Positions 8,532 to 17,265 of a DNA stretch of 64,000 nucleotides are shown here, one piece after another; positions within the stretch are counted from its first letter, which is position 1; each line of letters begins with the position of its first letter. A program made the translations under genes and the position numbers. The notes beneath the pieces were generated by a model, which was not told the DNA's origin, did not search any database, and was given only the letters and a program-made list of their open reading frames with translations. This DNA is from PoT sp049331405 (GTDB taxonomy: Bacteria; Planctomycetota; Planctomycetia; Isosphaerales; Isosphaeraceae), in NCBI RefSeq assembly GCF_049331405.1, contig NZ_CP186274.1, forward strand, positions 2,542,001 through 2,606,000. Direction: 5' to 3'.

Positions 8532-9521
8532 ATGAAAGCCTTTGAATACGCCGGCCCATCGAGCGTCGACGACGCCCTGAAGCTCCTCGACGTCCCGCAC
8601 AGCGCGGCGCTGTCGGGGGGGACCGACCTGCTCAGCCGGATCAAGGACGACGTGGCCCATCCCGCCCGCGTCGTCTACCTGAAGGAGATCAAGGCCCTGG
8701 CCGGGATCTCGGGCGATCCCGCGAGCGGCCTGACGATCGGTGCATCGACCCTGCTCGCCGACATCGTCGGCAACAAGGCCGTCCGCGACGCCTATCCTGC
8801 CCTCTGGCAGGCGGCGCTCGAGGTCGGCACGCCGCAGCTCCGCAACATGGCGACCATCGGCGGCAACCTGCTCCAGCGCCCCCGCTGCTGGTACTACCGC
8901 GCGGGCAATGGCCTGCTGTCCGTCAAGGACGGCAAGAGCATCGTCCGCGAGGGGGACAACCGCTACCACGCCATCTTCCTCACCGACGGCGACGCCCTCT
9001 TCGTCAACCCGTCGAGCCTGGCCGTCCCCCTGATCGCGCTCGGTGCCAAGGCCACGATCGTCGGGCCCAAGGGGGAGCGCACGGTCAAGGTCGAGGAGTT
9101 GTATCAGGTCCCCAAGGCCAGCGGCGATCGCGAGCTGACCCTCGCCCACGGCGAGCTCGTCACCAAGATCAGCGTGCCGGCCGCGAAGGGGAAGAACGGC
9201 TCGTATGAGGCGAGGCAGAAGCAGGCGCACGACTGGCCCCTGGTGATCGCCTCGGTCAACCTCGTCCTGGATGGGGACAAGGTGAGCCAGGCCAGCGTGA
9301 TTCTAGGGAGCGTCGCGCCGATCCCCTGGAAGAGCGAGGCGGCCGAGAAGGCGATCGTCGGCAAGGCCGTCACGCTCGAGACGGCCGCCGCCGCGGGAGA
9401 GGCCGCCGCGAGCGACGCCAAGCCGCTCTCGATGAACGGGTACAAGGTGGCCCTGACCAAGACCGTCGTCAAGCGGGCCCTGCTCGCCGCGGTGGGGAAC
9501 CGATACTGGGAGGAGGCCTGA
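8532..9521 (+). CDS. FAD-binding subunit of the same hydroxylase
   Basis: A 329-residue flavin subunit with the FAD-loop signature SGGTDLL near residue 28 and the TIGGNLLQRPRCWYYR segment near residue 112. In PaoB/HcrB-type homologues this region continues with further Cys residues that hold a [4Fe-4S] cluster. Here the whole protein has a single Cys, in RCWYY, so that cluster is very likely absent. It starts 3 bases after the Mo subunit. The subunit order FeS-Mo-FAD differs from paoABC (FeS-FAD-Mo). Confidence 0.92.
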   Translation: MKAFEYAGPSSVDDALKLLDVPHSAALSGGTDLLSRIKDDVAHPARVVYLKEIKALAGISGDPASGLTIGASTLLADIVGNKAVRDAYPALWQAALEVGTPQLRNMATIGGNLLQRPRCWYYRAGNGLLSVKDGKSIVREGDNRYHAIFLTDGDALFVNPSSLAVPLIALGAKATIVGPKGERTVKVEELYQVPKASGDRELTLAHGELVTKISVPAAKGKNGSYEARQKQAHDWPLVIASVNLVLDGDKVSQASVILGSVAPIPWKSEAAEKAIVGKAVTLETAAAAGEAAASDAKPLSMNGYKVALTKTVVKRALLAAVGNRYWEEA

Positions 9522-9526
9522 TCACC

Positions 9527-9769
9527 ATGTCGGACGATTTCGCGGACGACCTCCCGGTCGTCGAACTCTCCGAGCCTTGCCGCCACCTGCGGAGCAAGGG
9601 CATGTACGTCTACACCGACGGGAGCGGCTCCGGCTCCGACTCCCACCCCGACTACGACAACACCATCTACTGGTGCCTGAAGACCATGAAGAGCTTCGGC
9701 CCCGACGATGAGTTCGTGGCCGGGGAGGATTGCCGGCATTCCGACCGGACCTGCTACGAGCCGATCTGA
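9527..9769 (+). CDS. small Cys-containing protein linked to the hydroxylase operon
   Basis: Eighty residues, not recognised. It starts 5 bases after the FAD subunit stop, with AGGAGG upstream inside that gene, and is followed by the operon terminator. Four Cys are present (EPCRHL, YWCLK, EDCRH, RTCYE) together with two CRH motifs, so metal binding or a role in cofactor handling is possible. There is no signal peptide or membrane segment. Translation coupling and codon use like its neighbours support a real gene. Confidence 0.75.
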   Translation: MSDDFADDLPVVELSEPCRHLRSKGMYVYTDGSGSGSDSHPDYDNTIYWCLKTMKSFGPDDEFVAGEDCRHSDRTCYEPI

Positions 9770-9797
9770 CGGGTCGGCTCCGAGTTTGATAAAAGAC

Positions 9798-9831
9798 GGC
9801 CGCGACGAGGGTACCCGCCCTCGTCGCGGCC
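9798..9831 (+). terminator. strong hairpin ending the hydroxylase operon
   Basis: A 14-bp perfect GC-rich stem (9798-9811 with 9818-9831) and a 6-base loop, followed by CTCTGTCGTTTCC. There is no long T-run, so it may be intrinsic but weak, or assist Rho. Confidence 0.65.
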
Positions 9832-9934
9832 TCTGTCGTTTCCCCGCGGAGGTGTTGCGAGGTCATAGCCCGCGCCGTAGCCTTCTCCGATCGACGTGGA
9901 TCAGGACGAAGCCACACAACCAGGGGTTTTCTTG

Positions 9935-12343
9935 ATGACGGCATCCGCGAAGGTTCGCAACACCTGGCTTTTCCTCGCGCTCATCGGCTCCTTTGCGACG
10001 GGCCTGACCTGGGGCGAGTCGGCGAACGCCGGCCCGATCGACCTGACGAAGGCCAGTGTCGTCGTGCCCAAGGATTTGACCGGCCCGGAGAAGAAGGCCA
10101 TCGACCTTCTGGTGGAAGAGGTCCAGAAGCGGACCCAGATACGCTGGGAGGTGACGGTCTCCAGGCCCACCGATCGCGTGAGCATCATCGTCGGCCGAGT
10201 GTCGGAGTTGGAGAAGCTCGGGATCTCCCCGCAAGGCGAGCCGGGCCTCCCAGGCGTGGCCGAGAGCTATTGGATCCGCACCATCGACGGGGGAAAGGCC
10301 GTCGTCGTGGCCGGTCGCGACGAGCGGGGCGTCCTCTTCGGTGTCGGCCGGCTCCTGCGCTCGCTCCGCATGTCGCGAAGTCATGTGGAACTGCCGAACG
10401 AGCTGCAATTGGCCTCGTCGCCGGAGTCGCGGCTCCGGGGGCATCAACTTGGCTACCGGCCCAAGACCAACTCCTACGACGCCTGGGATCTGCCCCAGTG
10501 GGAGCAGTACATCCGCGACCTCGCCGTCTTCGGCACGAACGCGATCGAACTGCTGCCGCCGAGGACCGACGACGACCTCGACAGCCCCCACTTCCCGCGC
10601 CCGCCGCTCGAGATGATGGTCGGCATGGATAAGATCATCGACGCCTACGGGCTCGACGTCTGGATCTGGAACCCCGCCCTCGACGCCGACTACTCCGACC
10701 CCGCCGTCGTGCAGAAGACCCTGGAAGAGTGGCGCGTCATCTTCGAGGCCTTGCCCCGGATCGACGCCATCTTCGTGCCCGGGGGCGATCCCGGCCGGAC
10801 GCCTCCCAAGGTGCTGATGGCCCTGCTGGAGAAGAAGGCGGAGCTGCTCCACCGCTCGCACCCCAAAGCGGAGATGTGGGTCTCGGCGCAGGGTTTCGAC
10901 AAGGTCTGGCTCGACGAGTTCTACGCCCTCGTCCGCGAGGAGCCGGCCTGGCTCACGGGCTTCGTCTACGGCCCGCACACGAGGGACAGCCTCCACGCGG
11001 CCCGCCTGGCCATCCCCAAACGCTACCCGATCCGCCACTACCCGGACATCACGCACACGCGAGAGTGCCAGTTTCCCGTCCCCGACTGGGACCTCGCCTA
11101 CGCCTCCACCGAGGCCCGCGAGCCGATCAACCCCAGGCCCACGCAGTTCGCCGCGATCTACCGCGCCATGCAGCCCGAGACGATCGGCTTCCTGACCTAC
11201 TCGGAGGGCTGTAATGATGACGTGAACAAGTTCGTCTGGACCGGACTCGGCTGGGATTCGAGTGCGGACGTCACCGACATCCTGCGCGACTACGCCCGCT
11301 ACTTCATCGGCGACCGCCACGCCGAGGCCTTCGCCCAGGGCCTGCTGGGACTGGAGCGGAACTGGGATGGCTCACTCCTCACCAACGCCTCCGTCGAACC
11401 GACCCTGCACCTGTTCCAGGATCTGGAGCGTGAGGCGCCCCCCGCGGAGTTGCTCAACTGGCGGTTCCAGCAGGCCCTCTATCGCGCCTATTACGACGCG
11501 TTCGTCAAGGAGCGGCTCGAGTACGAGACGGGCCTCGAATCGAAGGCTCGCGAGGAGTTGCGTAGGGCCAAATCCTTGGGCTCATTGACCGCCATCGCAG
11601 AGGCCGAAGCCACCCTCGGCCGATCCGTTAAGGAAGGCGTCGGCGCCGACCTCCGCGCCCGGGTCTTCGAGCTTGGAGAGGCCCTCTATCAGAGCATCCG
11701 GATGCAGTTGAGCGTGTCGCGTTACCGCGCCATCGGCGTCGACCGCGGCGCCAATCTCGACACCATCGACGCCCCCCTCAACGATCGGATTTATCTCACG
11801 CAGCAACTCGAGGCCATCCGCCGTCTCGAGAAGGAACCGGAGCGACTCCAGGCGATCGAGGCCCTCTTGCGACGGACCGACCCCGGCCCGGGCGGCTTCT
11901 ACGATGACCTCGGCGACCCGGACCGGCAGCCGCACCTCGTCAAGAACGCCGGGCTCACAGCCGACCCGATGCAGTGGGAAAACCGCGTCGGTTTCGGCTC
12001 GAGGCCCGGCTGGCCCCTCGCCTGGTGCCAGAATGCCGAGAGCCTCTATGACCAGCCGCTAAAGATGCGGTACGAGCACCTCGACCCGAACGCCCGCTAC
12101 AAGTTGCGCGTGGTCTATTCGGGGAGCGCGTTCGTCTCGCGGATCGGGCTCGATGCCGACGGCCTCGAGGTCCACCCATTGTTGAAGAAGCCGGACCCGC
12201 CAGGACCGCTCGAATTCGGCATCCCGATTGAGGCGACGAAAGATGGGACGCTCGTGCTGACCTGGCGGTCGGATCCGGGGCGAGGACGGAACGGACGAGG
12301 CTGTCAGGTGGGAGAGGTCTGGCTGATCAAGACGTCCCGCTGA
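9935..12343 (+). CDS. secreted glycoside hydrolase-like protein (alpha-glucuronidase-type N-terminal domain)
   Basis: An 802-residue protein from the ATG at 9935, which has AGGGG upstream; an in-frame ATG at 9896 adds 13 residues before the signal peptide. A hydrophobic signal segment (WLFLALIGSF) is followed by an N-terminal domain of the kind seen before the barrel in GH67/GH84/GH115 enzymes (a VVVAGRDERGVLFGVGRLL segment). A TIM-barrel-like region with NAIELLPPR and EMWVSAQGFDKVW follows. The C-terminal 150 residues look like a beta-rich ligand-binding module. Exact family and substrate are not certain. It is likely involved in polysaccharide breakdown outside the cytoplasm. Confidence 0.75.
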   Translation: MTASAKVRNTWLFLALIGSFATGLTWGESANAGPIDLTKASVVVPKDLTGPEKKAIDLLVEEVQKRTQIRWEVTVSRPTDRVSIIVGRVSELEKLGISPQGEPGLPGVAESYWIRTIDGGKAVVVAGRDERGVLFGVGRLLRSLRMSRSHVELPNELQLASSPESRLRGHQLGYRPKTNSYDAWDLPQWEQYIRDLAVFGTNAIELLPPRTDDDLDSPHFPRPPLEMMVGMDKIIDAYGLDVWIWNPALDADYSDPAVVQKTLEEWRVIFEALPRIDAIFVPGGDPGRTPPKVLMALLEKKAELLHRSHPKAEMWVSAQGFDKVWLDEFYALVREEPAWLTGFVYGPHTRDSLHAARLAIPKRYPIRHYPDITHTRECQFPVPDWDLAYASTEAREPINPRPTQFAAIYRAMQPETIGFLTYSEGCNDDVNKFVWTGLGWDSSADVTDILRDYARYFIGDRHAEAFAQGLLGLERNWDGSLLTNASVEPTLHLFQDLEREAPPAELLNWRFQQALYRAYYDAFVKERLEYETGLESKAREELRRAKSLGSLTAIAEAEATLGRSVKEGVGADLRARVFELGEALYQSIRMQLSVSRYRAIGVDRGANLDTIDAPLNDRIYLTQQLEAIRRLEKEPERLQAIEALLRRTDPGPGGFYDDLGDPDRQPHLVKNAGLTADPMQWENRVGFGSRPGWPLAWCQNAESLYDQPLKMRYEHLDPNARYKLRVVYSGSAFVSRIGLDADGLEVHPLLKKPDPPGPLEFGIPIEATKDGTLVLTWRSDPGRGRNGRGCQVGEVWLIKTSR

Positions 12344-12524
12344 GAAGAATCCTTCCGTCCGCCCGGATCCGACCCATGGCCGAGAAAAAATCTCGCGTCT
12401 ACTCTTGAAGTCCGCCGCCGAAATCGCCAACCTTGAAAGGGAGTCGACCGCCTCACTTCTCGACCCGGCTCGACTCCCTTCACTTCCGGCTCCTTCCCAT
12501 CTCGTCGAAAAAGGAGAGCTGTCA

Positions 12525-12629
12525 ATGGGCGACAAGGCACCCAAGGACAAGGCGAAGCAGAAGAAGATCGGCGACAAGAAGAAGGTCGCCTCGGCGAAGC
12601 CCGCCGACGACAAGTCGACGAAGAAATGA
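12525..12629 (+). CDS. very small lysine-rich protein
   Basis: Thirty-four residues beginning MGDKAPKDKAKQKK, 13 of them Lys. A near-perfect ribosome site AAGGAGA at 12511-12517 lies 7 bases before the ATG, and a hairpin follows the stop. The sequence resembles small MGDKSPK-type basic proteins annotated in many bacteria (family recollection, not searched). Function is unknown; nucleic acid or ribosome binding is plausible from charge only. An in-frame start at 12405 would add 40 unlike residues and place the ribosome site inside the gene. Confidence 0.65.
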   Translation: MGDKAPKDKAKQKKIGDKKKVASAKPADDKSTKK

Positions 12630-12630
12630 A

Positions 12631-12657
12631 ATGAGCATGGGTTATGCCCATGCTCAT
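12631..12657. terminator. perfect hairpin between convergent genes
   Basis: An 11-bp perfect stem (12631-12641 with 12647-12657) and a 5-base loop directly after the Lys-rich gene's stop and before the end of the convergent gene. No T-tract on either side; it probably marks transcript ends in both directions. Confidence 0.5.
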
Positions 12658-12703
12658 GGCTGATTGGCATTTCTCTCGGATCGGGGAAGGGCCGATTCTG
12701 CCG

Positions 12704-14323
12704 TCAACCTCGCGAATTGCGCGGCCGCCTGGGGTCGAGTCCCCCTCGGAGATTGGCCTGGGCGGCCCGCAGGCTTCGCGTCGTCAACGCCACCGCGAAC
12801 GGGTGGGCGGGCACCGCATGCTGCGGCTCCGACAATTGCACGGCCAAGGCCAGCGCGGCATGGCCGAGGTCGTCGGCCTCCGACGCCTGCCAGAACAAGG
12901 CCATCCAGAAGAGCATGCGCCGATACGTTTCGAACTCGCCGATGAGCCGGTGTTCGAACAGGTAGCGGTACGCCCCCACGTCGCGCCTGGGGTCGGGGAT
13001 CGAGTTCCCCTCGCGGAGGTCGATCTCCTCGGCGATCTCGTAGGTGAGCGGCGACGTGTCGAGCCAGCTCGGGCAGGCGTTCAGCACGGCCTCGACGGCC
13101 TTGCCGATCTCTTCCATCGAGAGCCCGGTCGGATCCCAGCCGATGTAGGGCGTGGGGAAGGGCATCGCCTGGAAGCCGGGGTGGATCGCCTCTTCGAGCC
13201 AGTAGCGGAGCGCGGGGGAGGTCTCGGCGCCGCAGAGCAGGACGCTGCCGCTCAGGAGCCGGAGCGCCAGCTCGTGCGAGTCCTCGATGATCTCGAGTTC
13301 GTTCGCGGCGGCGAAGTCCTCGAAGGTCGCATCGGCCAGGGCCTGGTCCGGGTCGATCTGCCCGAAGACGTCGCGCACCCCCCGCTTGAGGTCGCAGAGG
13401 AAGGCCGCGGTGACCCGCCCTTCGCTGTGTCGCGACGAGATCACGATGGTCGCTTGCCCCTGGCCGTTTACCGACGTCACAAGCGAACGGGCGGTCTGGG
13501 TGCTGAGCTCGGTCCCGGGCCTGGATCCGGCCGAGGCCGGGACGATCTCGCGGGAATGGGACGCTTCCGGCTCCGATTCCGCGGAAACCTCGCTCAGCCA
13601 GGCCTGGGCGGCGGCGACGACCTCGTCATGCGGGTTGTCCGCCACGATCGACTCCCAGGCCGCGATCAGCTCGGCGTTGTCATACTCCGGGCGGGTCATC
13701 GCGCTCAGGGCCGCCTCGCGCGTCGCCGGGTCGTGGGCGAAGCTGAGGAGCCGGAGGAACTCGATGAGCCCTTTTTTGAGGGGGACGCGAGCAAGCCCCA
13801 GGATGATCTGGGTCCGGACCTCGGGCTCGACGACTCCCAGCCCCTGGAGTGCGAGCCAGGTCCCTTCCGGGCTCCCTTCGAGCTGATCCGCCAGCTCGTC
13901 CAGCGAGGCTTCCTCGTCGAGGCTGTCCTCGATCTCCGCACGGAATTCGAGCAAGTCGGGGTAGTCCGCGAGGATGCCGGCCTCTTCGAGCAGCATCGTC
14001 GCATCCATGAAGCGCTCGGGGGGCAGATCCGGCTGGTCGAGGAGCGACCCGGCGAGGCTGCGAAGTAACTCGGGGGTCGCATAGGCCTCGAGCAATCGGA
14101 GCGCGGCCTCGCCGTCCTCGCCGCTCAGGTCCGAGAGCCGCCCGGCGAGCACTCCCTGGAGCCGCTCGCCCGAGAACGAGACGATCAGGCGTTCGAGTTG
14201 TCGGGCCCTTTCTTCCGCCGTCCATTCCGGGTGCAGGCGGAAGGCGTCGAGCATCCGCTCCGGGGACTCGTCGTGGGGGTTGGGCAGCGGGTCGGACCCT
14301 GTCGAATTCATTTCAACTCTCAT
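12704..14323 (-). CDS. conserved-looking cytosolic protein of unknown function
   Basis: 539 residues, not recognised. The first 270 are acidic and helical with regularly spaced Leu and Glu (ATPELLRSLAGSLLD, TREAALSAMTRPEYDN), suggesting HEAT- or TPR-like repeats. The second half, from about residue 290, is a globular domain containing RHSEGRVTAAFLCDLKRGVRD, with an Arg-rich end. There is no signal or membrane segment. The ATG at 14323 has GGAGCG before it; a second ATG at 14311 is equally possible. It follows the helicase gene in the same direction, about 140 bp away. Confidence 0.75.
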   Translation of the reverse strand: MRVEMNSTGSDPLPNPHDESPERMLDAFRLHPEWTAEERARQLERLIVSFSGERLQGVLAGRLSDLSGEDGEAALRLLEAYATPELLRSLAGSLLDQPDLPPERFMDATMLLEEAGILADYPDLLEFRAEIEDSLDEEASLDELADQLEGSPEGTWLALQGLGVVEPEVRTQIILGLARVPLKKGLIEFLRLLSFAHDPATREAALSAMTRPEYDNAELIAAWESIVADNPHDEVVAAAQAWLSEVSAESEPEASHSREIVPASAGSRPGTELSTQTARSLVTSVNGQGQATIVISSRHSEGRVTAAFLCDLKRGVRDVFGQIDPDQALADATFEDFAAANELEIIEDSHELALRLLSGSVLLCGAETSPALRYWLEEAIHPGFQAMPFPTPYIGWDPTGLSMEEIGKAVEAVLNACPSWLDTSPLTYEIAEEIDLREGNSIPDPRRDVGAYRYLFEHRLIGEFETYRRMLFWMALFWQASEADDLGHAALALAVQLSEPQHAVPAHPFAVALTTRSLRAAQANLRGGLDPRRPRNSRG

Positions 14324-14466
14324 GGCGCTCCGTCGAGGTTCTCAGGATCAATAGGCTGCCAGACGCTGCCGTCCACGGCAAGATGAATTGGCCCGGACCA
14401 CTGTCACGGGCAACATCGACGAAGGGGTACACGAGGCCCTCGGCTAACGCCATGATTGGATGGGTC

Positions 14467-16521
14467 TTACGAAGCGAGGTCGTTCCCCGAAGTGTCGGAC
14501 GTGGGGGCGCGGAGGAGGGCGTCGAAGTCGGACTCGGCCTCGAGGACGGCGGGCTCGTAGAGGGAGGAGTCGACCTCGGTCAGGAACCGGCTCGGGGTGG
14601 TCAGGACGCTCGGGCCGCGGCCTCCTCGGGAGACGAGCAGCGGATACGTCAGGAAGAGCTCGTCCATGGCGCGGGTGATGGCGACGTAGAAGATCCGCCG
14701 CTCCTCGTCCTCGCCACCAACCTCGTCGAGTGAGCGCCGGTTCGGGAAGCCGTCCTCGATCAACCGGGGGACGAAGACCCGCGACCATTCGAGCCCCTTG
14801 GCCTGATGGATCGTACTGAGGACGAGCAGGTCGGGGGATGCGCCCCCGTCCTCGACGGTGTCCAGGCCGTAGACGTCGCCGGCGAGCAGGAGGTCGGCGA
14901 TGAGCCGCTCCAGGCTCTCGTACTTGGCGGCGAGGACGGCGAGCTGGTCGATGTCGGCGAGCCGATTCTCGGGGCGGTCGTACTTCATCCGGAGCGTGGC
15001 CGGGTATCCCCCATGGACGATGGCCGAGATCGCCGAGGCCGGCTGAGTCTGGGGCTCGGCGTCGCGGATCTTGTGGACGTCGGCGACGAACCCCGCGAAG
15101 AACCCCTTGCTCTTGGCCGGGATCAACTTCATCGTCTCGGCCGTCATGATCGCGTCGAGCGGGCTCGATGTGCTCGCCAGGTGTTGCCAGACTGCCGCGC
15201 CCTTTGCAGGACCGATCCCCGGCAGCAGCAAGAGGAGCCGACGCCAGGCAGGCTCATCCCTCGGGTTGACGATGATCCGGAGGTACGCCAGCACGTCCTT
15301 GATGTGTGCCTGCTCGAAGAACCGCTGGCCGCTCCGCACGCTGTACGGGATGCCCCTCGCCACGAGGTCGGCCTGGAGCAGGATGCTATCGTGGTGGTTG
15401 CGATAGAGCACGGCCATCCGGCTCAGCGGGATCCCCTGCTCGTGGAACTCGAGGATCTGCTGGCAGATGAACTCCGACTCCTCGTAAGCATCCGCGGCGG
15501 GAACCACGACCGGACGATAGCCCGAGGCCCTCGCGGAGGTGAGCTCTTTGGCGAAGCCCCCGTGGTTGTGCGCGATCGAGGCGTTGGTGAACGCGACGAT
15601 CTCGGGGGTCGAGCGGTAGTTGGTCTCGAGCTTGAAGATCTTCGTGTGCGGGTGCCGCTCGGGGAACTTCAGGATGTTGTCGTAGTTGGCGCCCCGGAAT
15701 CGGTAGATCGACTGGGCGTCGTCCCCGACGGCGGTCAGGTTTCCGGGGCCGGCGTTGGCGATCGACTCGACCAGGTTGACCTGCACGAGGTTCGTGTCCT
15801 GCATCTCGTCGATGAGGATGTGGCGGAAGAGGCGCCCCTGGGCCTCGCGCTGATCGGGGAAGTCGTTGACGAGCCTGGCCCACTGGCCGAGCAGGTCGTC
15901 GTAATCCATGCTGTTCGCCTCGCGCTTCTTGCGGGCGTAGGCCTCGGCGACTCTCCCCAGTTCATCGGTCCAGGCGACGAGGTCGGGGTGCCGGTCGGCG
16001 ACGACCTCATCAATCGGCCGGCTCACGTTGAAGGCGAAGCTGATGAGGTGTTGGACGGTCGCCGGCTTGGGGCTCATCTTCCCCGTGCCGAACATCCCGG
16101 CCTCTTCCATCGCGAGCCGGACGAGGTCGAGCTGATCCTCGCTATCCAGGATCGTGAAGTTCGGCCCGTAGCCGAGCGTCTGGGCATTACGTCGCAGGAT
16201 GCGATTGCCGATATGATGGAACGTCCCCGCCCAGACCAAGGACGCCTGCGAGCCGATCAGCTCCTCGAGCCGCCCGATCATCTCGCGTGCGGCCCTGCGG
16301 GTGAACGTGACCAGCAGGATCGACTCGGGGGCCACCCCCTTGGCTATCAGGTACGCCACGCGATAGGTGATGACCCGCGTCTTGCCCGACCCCGGCCCCG
16401 CGAGGATTAGGTTGTACCCGTCGGGCGCCGAGGCCGCCGCCAGTTGAGACGCATTGAGATCGCGGCCGAACTGCTGCGAGAGCTGCTCGTGGACGGACTT
16501 CTTGAGCGGGATTCTTCGCAT
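14467..16521 (-). CDS. UvrD/PcrA/Rep-type superfamily 1 DNA helicase
   Basis: A 3'-5' ATP-driven DNA helicase for repair or replication restart. Walker A AGPGSGKT lies about 45 residues in, with LNASQ (Q motif) just before it. Motif Ia reads VTFTRRAAREM, motif II DEMQD (usually DEXQD), motif V STIHQAKGLEW and motif VI YVAITRA. 684 residues from the ATG at 16521; an upstream GTG at 16581 would overlap the folA stop and may also be used. The length is close to PcrA and Rep. There is no nuclease domain. Confidence 0.92.
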   Translation of the reverse strand: MRRIPLKKSVHEQLSQQFGRDLNASQLAAASAPDGYNLILAGPGSGKTRVITYRVAYLIAKGVAPESILLVTFTRRAAREMIGRLEELIGSQASLVWAGTFHHIGNRILRRNAQTLGYGPNFTILDSEDQLDLVRLAMEEAGMFGTGKMSPKPATVQHLISFAFNVSRPIDEVVADRHPDLVAWTDELGRVAEAYARKKREANSMDYDDLLGQWARLVNDFPDQREAQGRLFRHILIDEMQDTNLVQVNLVESIANAGPGNLTAVGDDAQSIYRFRGANYDNILKFPERHPHTKIFKLETNYRSTPEIVAFTNASIAHNHGGFAKELTSARASGYRPVVVPAADAYEESEFICQQILEFHEQGIPLSRMAVLYRNHHDSILLQADLVARGIPYSVRSGQRFFEQAHIKDVLAYLRIIVNPRDEPAWRRLLLLLPGIGPAKGAAVWQHLASTSSPLDAIMTAETMKLIPAKSKGFFAGFVADVHKIRDAEPQTQPASAISAIVHGGYPATLRMKYDRPENRLADIDQLAVLAAKYESLERLIADLLLAGDVYGLDTVEDGGASPDLLVLSTIHQAKGLEWSRVFVPRLIEDGFPNRRSLDEVGGEDEERRIFYVAITRAMDELFLTYPLLVSRGGRGPSVLTTPSRFLTEVDSSLYEPAVLEAESDFDALLRAPTSDTSGNDLAS

Positions 16522-16570
16522 GCCGGCCCGTGCGTCGGAGATGGGGAACGAGAGGCCCTCGGCCTCTGCT

Positions 16571-17161
16571 CTACTCCCCACTATATCCCGCAGCGCGGGG
16601 GCGATTCAAAGCGCGGCGACGCGGCAATCCGGTCGGTGTGTGGCTGGGCAACGGTTGGCGTTCGTAAAGAAGGAATCTCAAAGAATGCGGATTATTCTCA
16701 TCAGCCGCCCATGACTCGTCCTCGGAGAGCTTCCACTCGGGTGCGATGAAGACCTCAAGCGGAAAATGGACGTCTCCCTGAAACTCACCATCGACCAGCG
16801 TCAAATGGACGCGCTGGGCGAGGGGCAAAGCCAGAAGAAATACCTCGGCTCCGCCAATGACAAATGCTTCATTCGACGCCCCCTCTTGAGGAGCGTGTTC
16901 GGCGACCTCGAACGCCTCCTCGAGAGATGCCACCGCGACAATGCCCTCAGGCTGAAAATCAGCATTTCGGCTGAGAACGATATTTGTGCGGCCGGGAAGG
17001 GGGCGGCCCAAGGAGTCAAATGTGCGTCGCCCCATGATGATGGGCTTGCCCCAAGTCAAACTCCGGAACCGCTTCAGGTCACGCGGCAAACGCCAAGGTA
17101 ATCCGCCTCGATCGCCGATCAAGCCATGGCGATCGGCAGCCATGATGAGCGAGATAAGCAT
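16571..17161 (-). CDS. folA: dihydrofolate reductase
   Basis: Reduces dihydrofolate to tetrahydrofolate with NADPH; needed because the neighbouring ThyA consumes methylene-THF and releases dihydrofolate. Typical segments are LIMAADRHGLIGDRGGLPWR at the N-terminus, IIMGRRTFDSLGRPLPGR and FVIGGAEVF. 196 residues, of which the last 30 (Arg/Pro-rich) extend beyond usual bacterial DHFR (about 160-170). The ATG at 17161 gives the normal N-terminus; a start at 17221 adds 20 unlike residues. It lies 104 bp after thyA and just before the helicase. Confidence 0.95.
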   Translation of the reverse strand: MLISLIMAADRHGLIGDRGGLPWRLPRDLKRFRSLTWGKPIIMGRRTFDSLGRPLPGRTNIVLSRNADFQPEGIVAVASLEEAFEVAEHAPQEGASNEAFVIGGAEVFLLALPLAQRVHLTLVDGEFQGDVHFPLEVFIAPEWKLSEDESWAADENNPHSLRFLLYERQPLPSHTPTGLPRRRALNRPRAAGYSGE

Positions 17162-17265
17162 GACATGGCTCTCAGAAGCTCCGCGTGCGAAACTTCGGCA
17201 AGTTGTATGACCGCAACGCACTTCAGTTCTTATGCGTTCTTGCGATCTTTAATCACGAGCATAAC

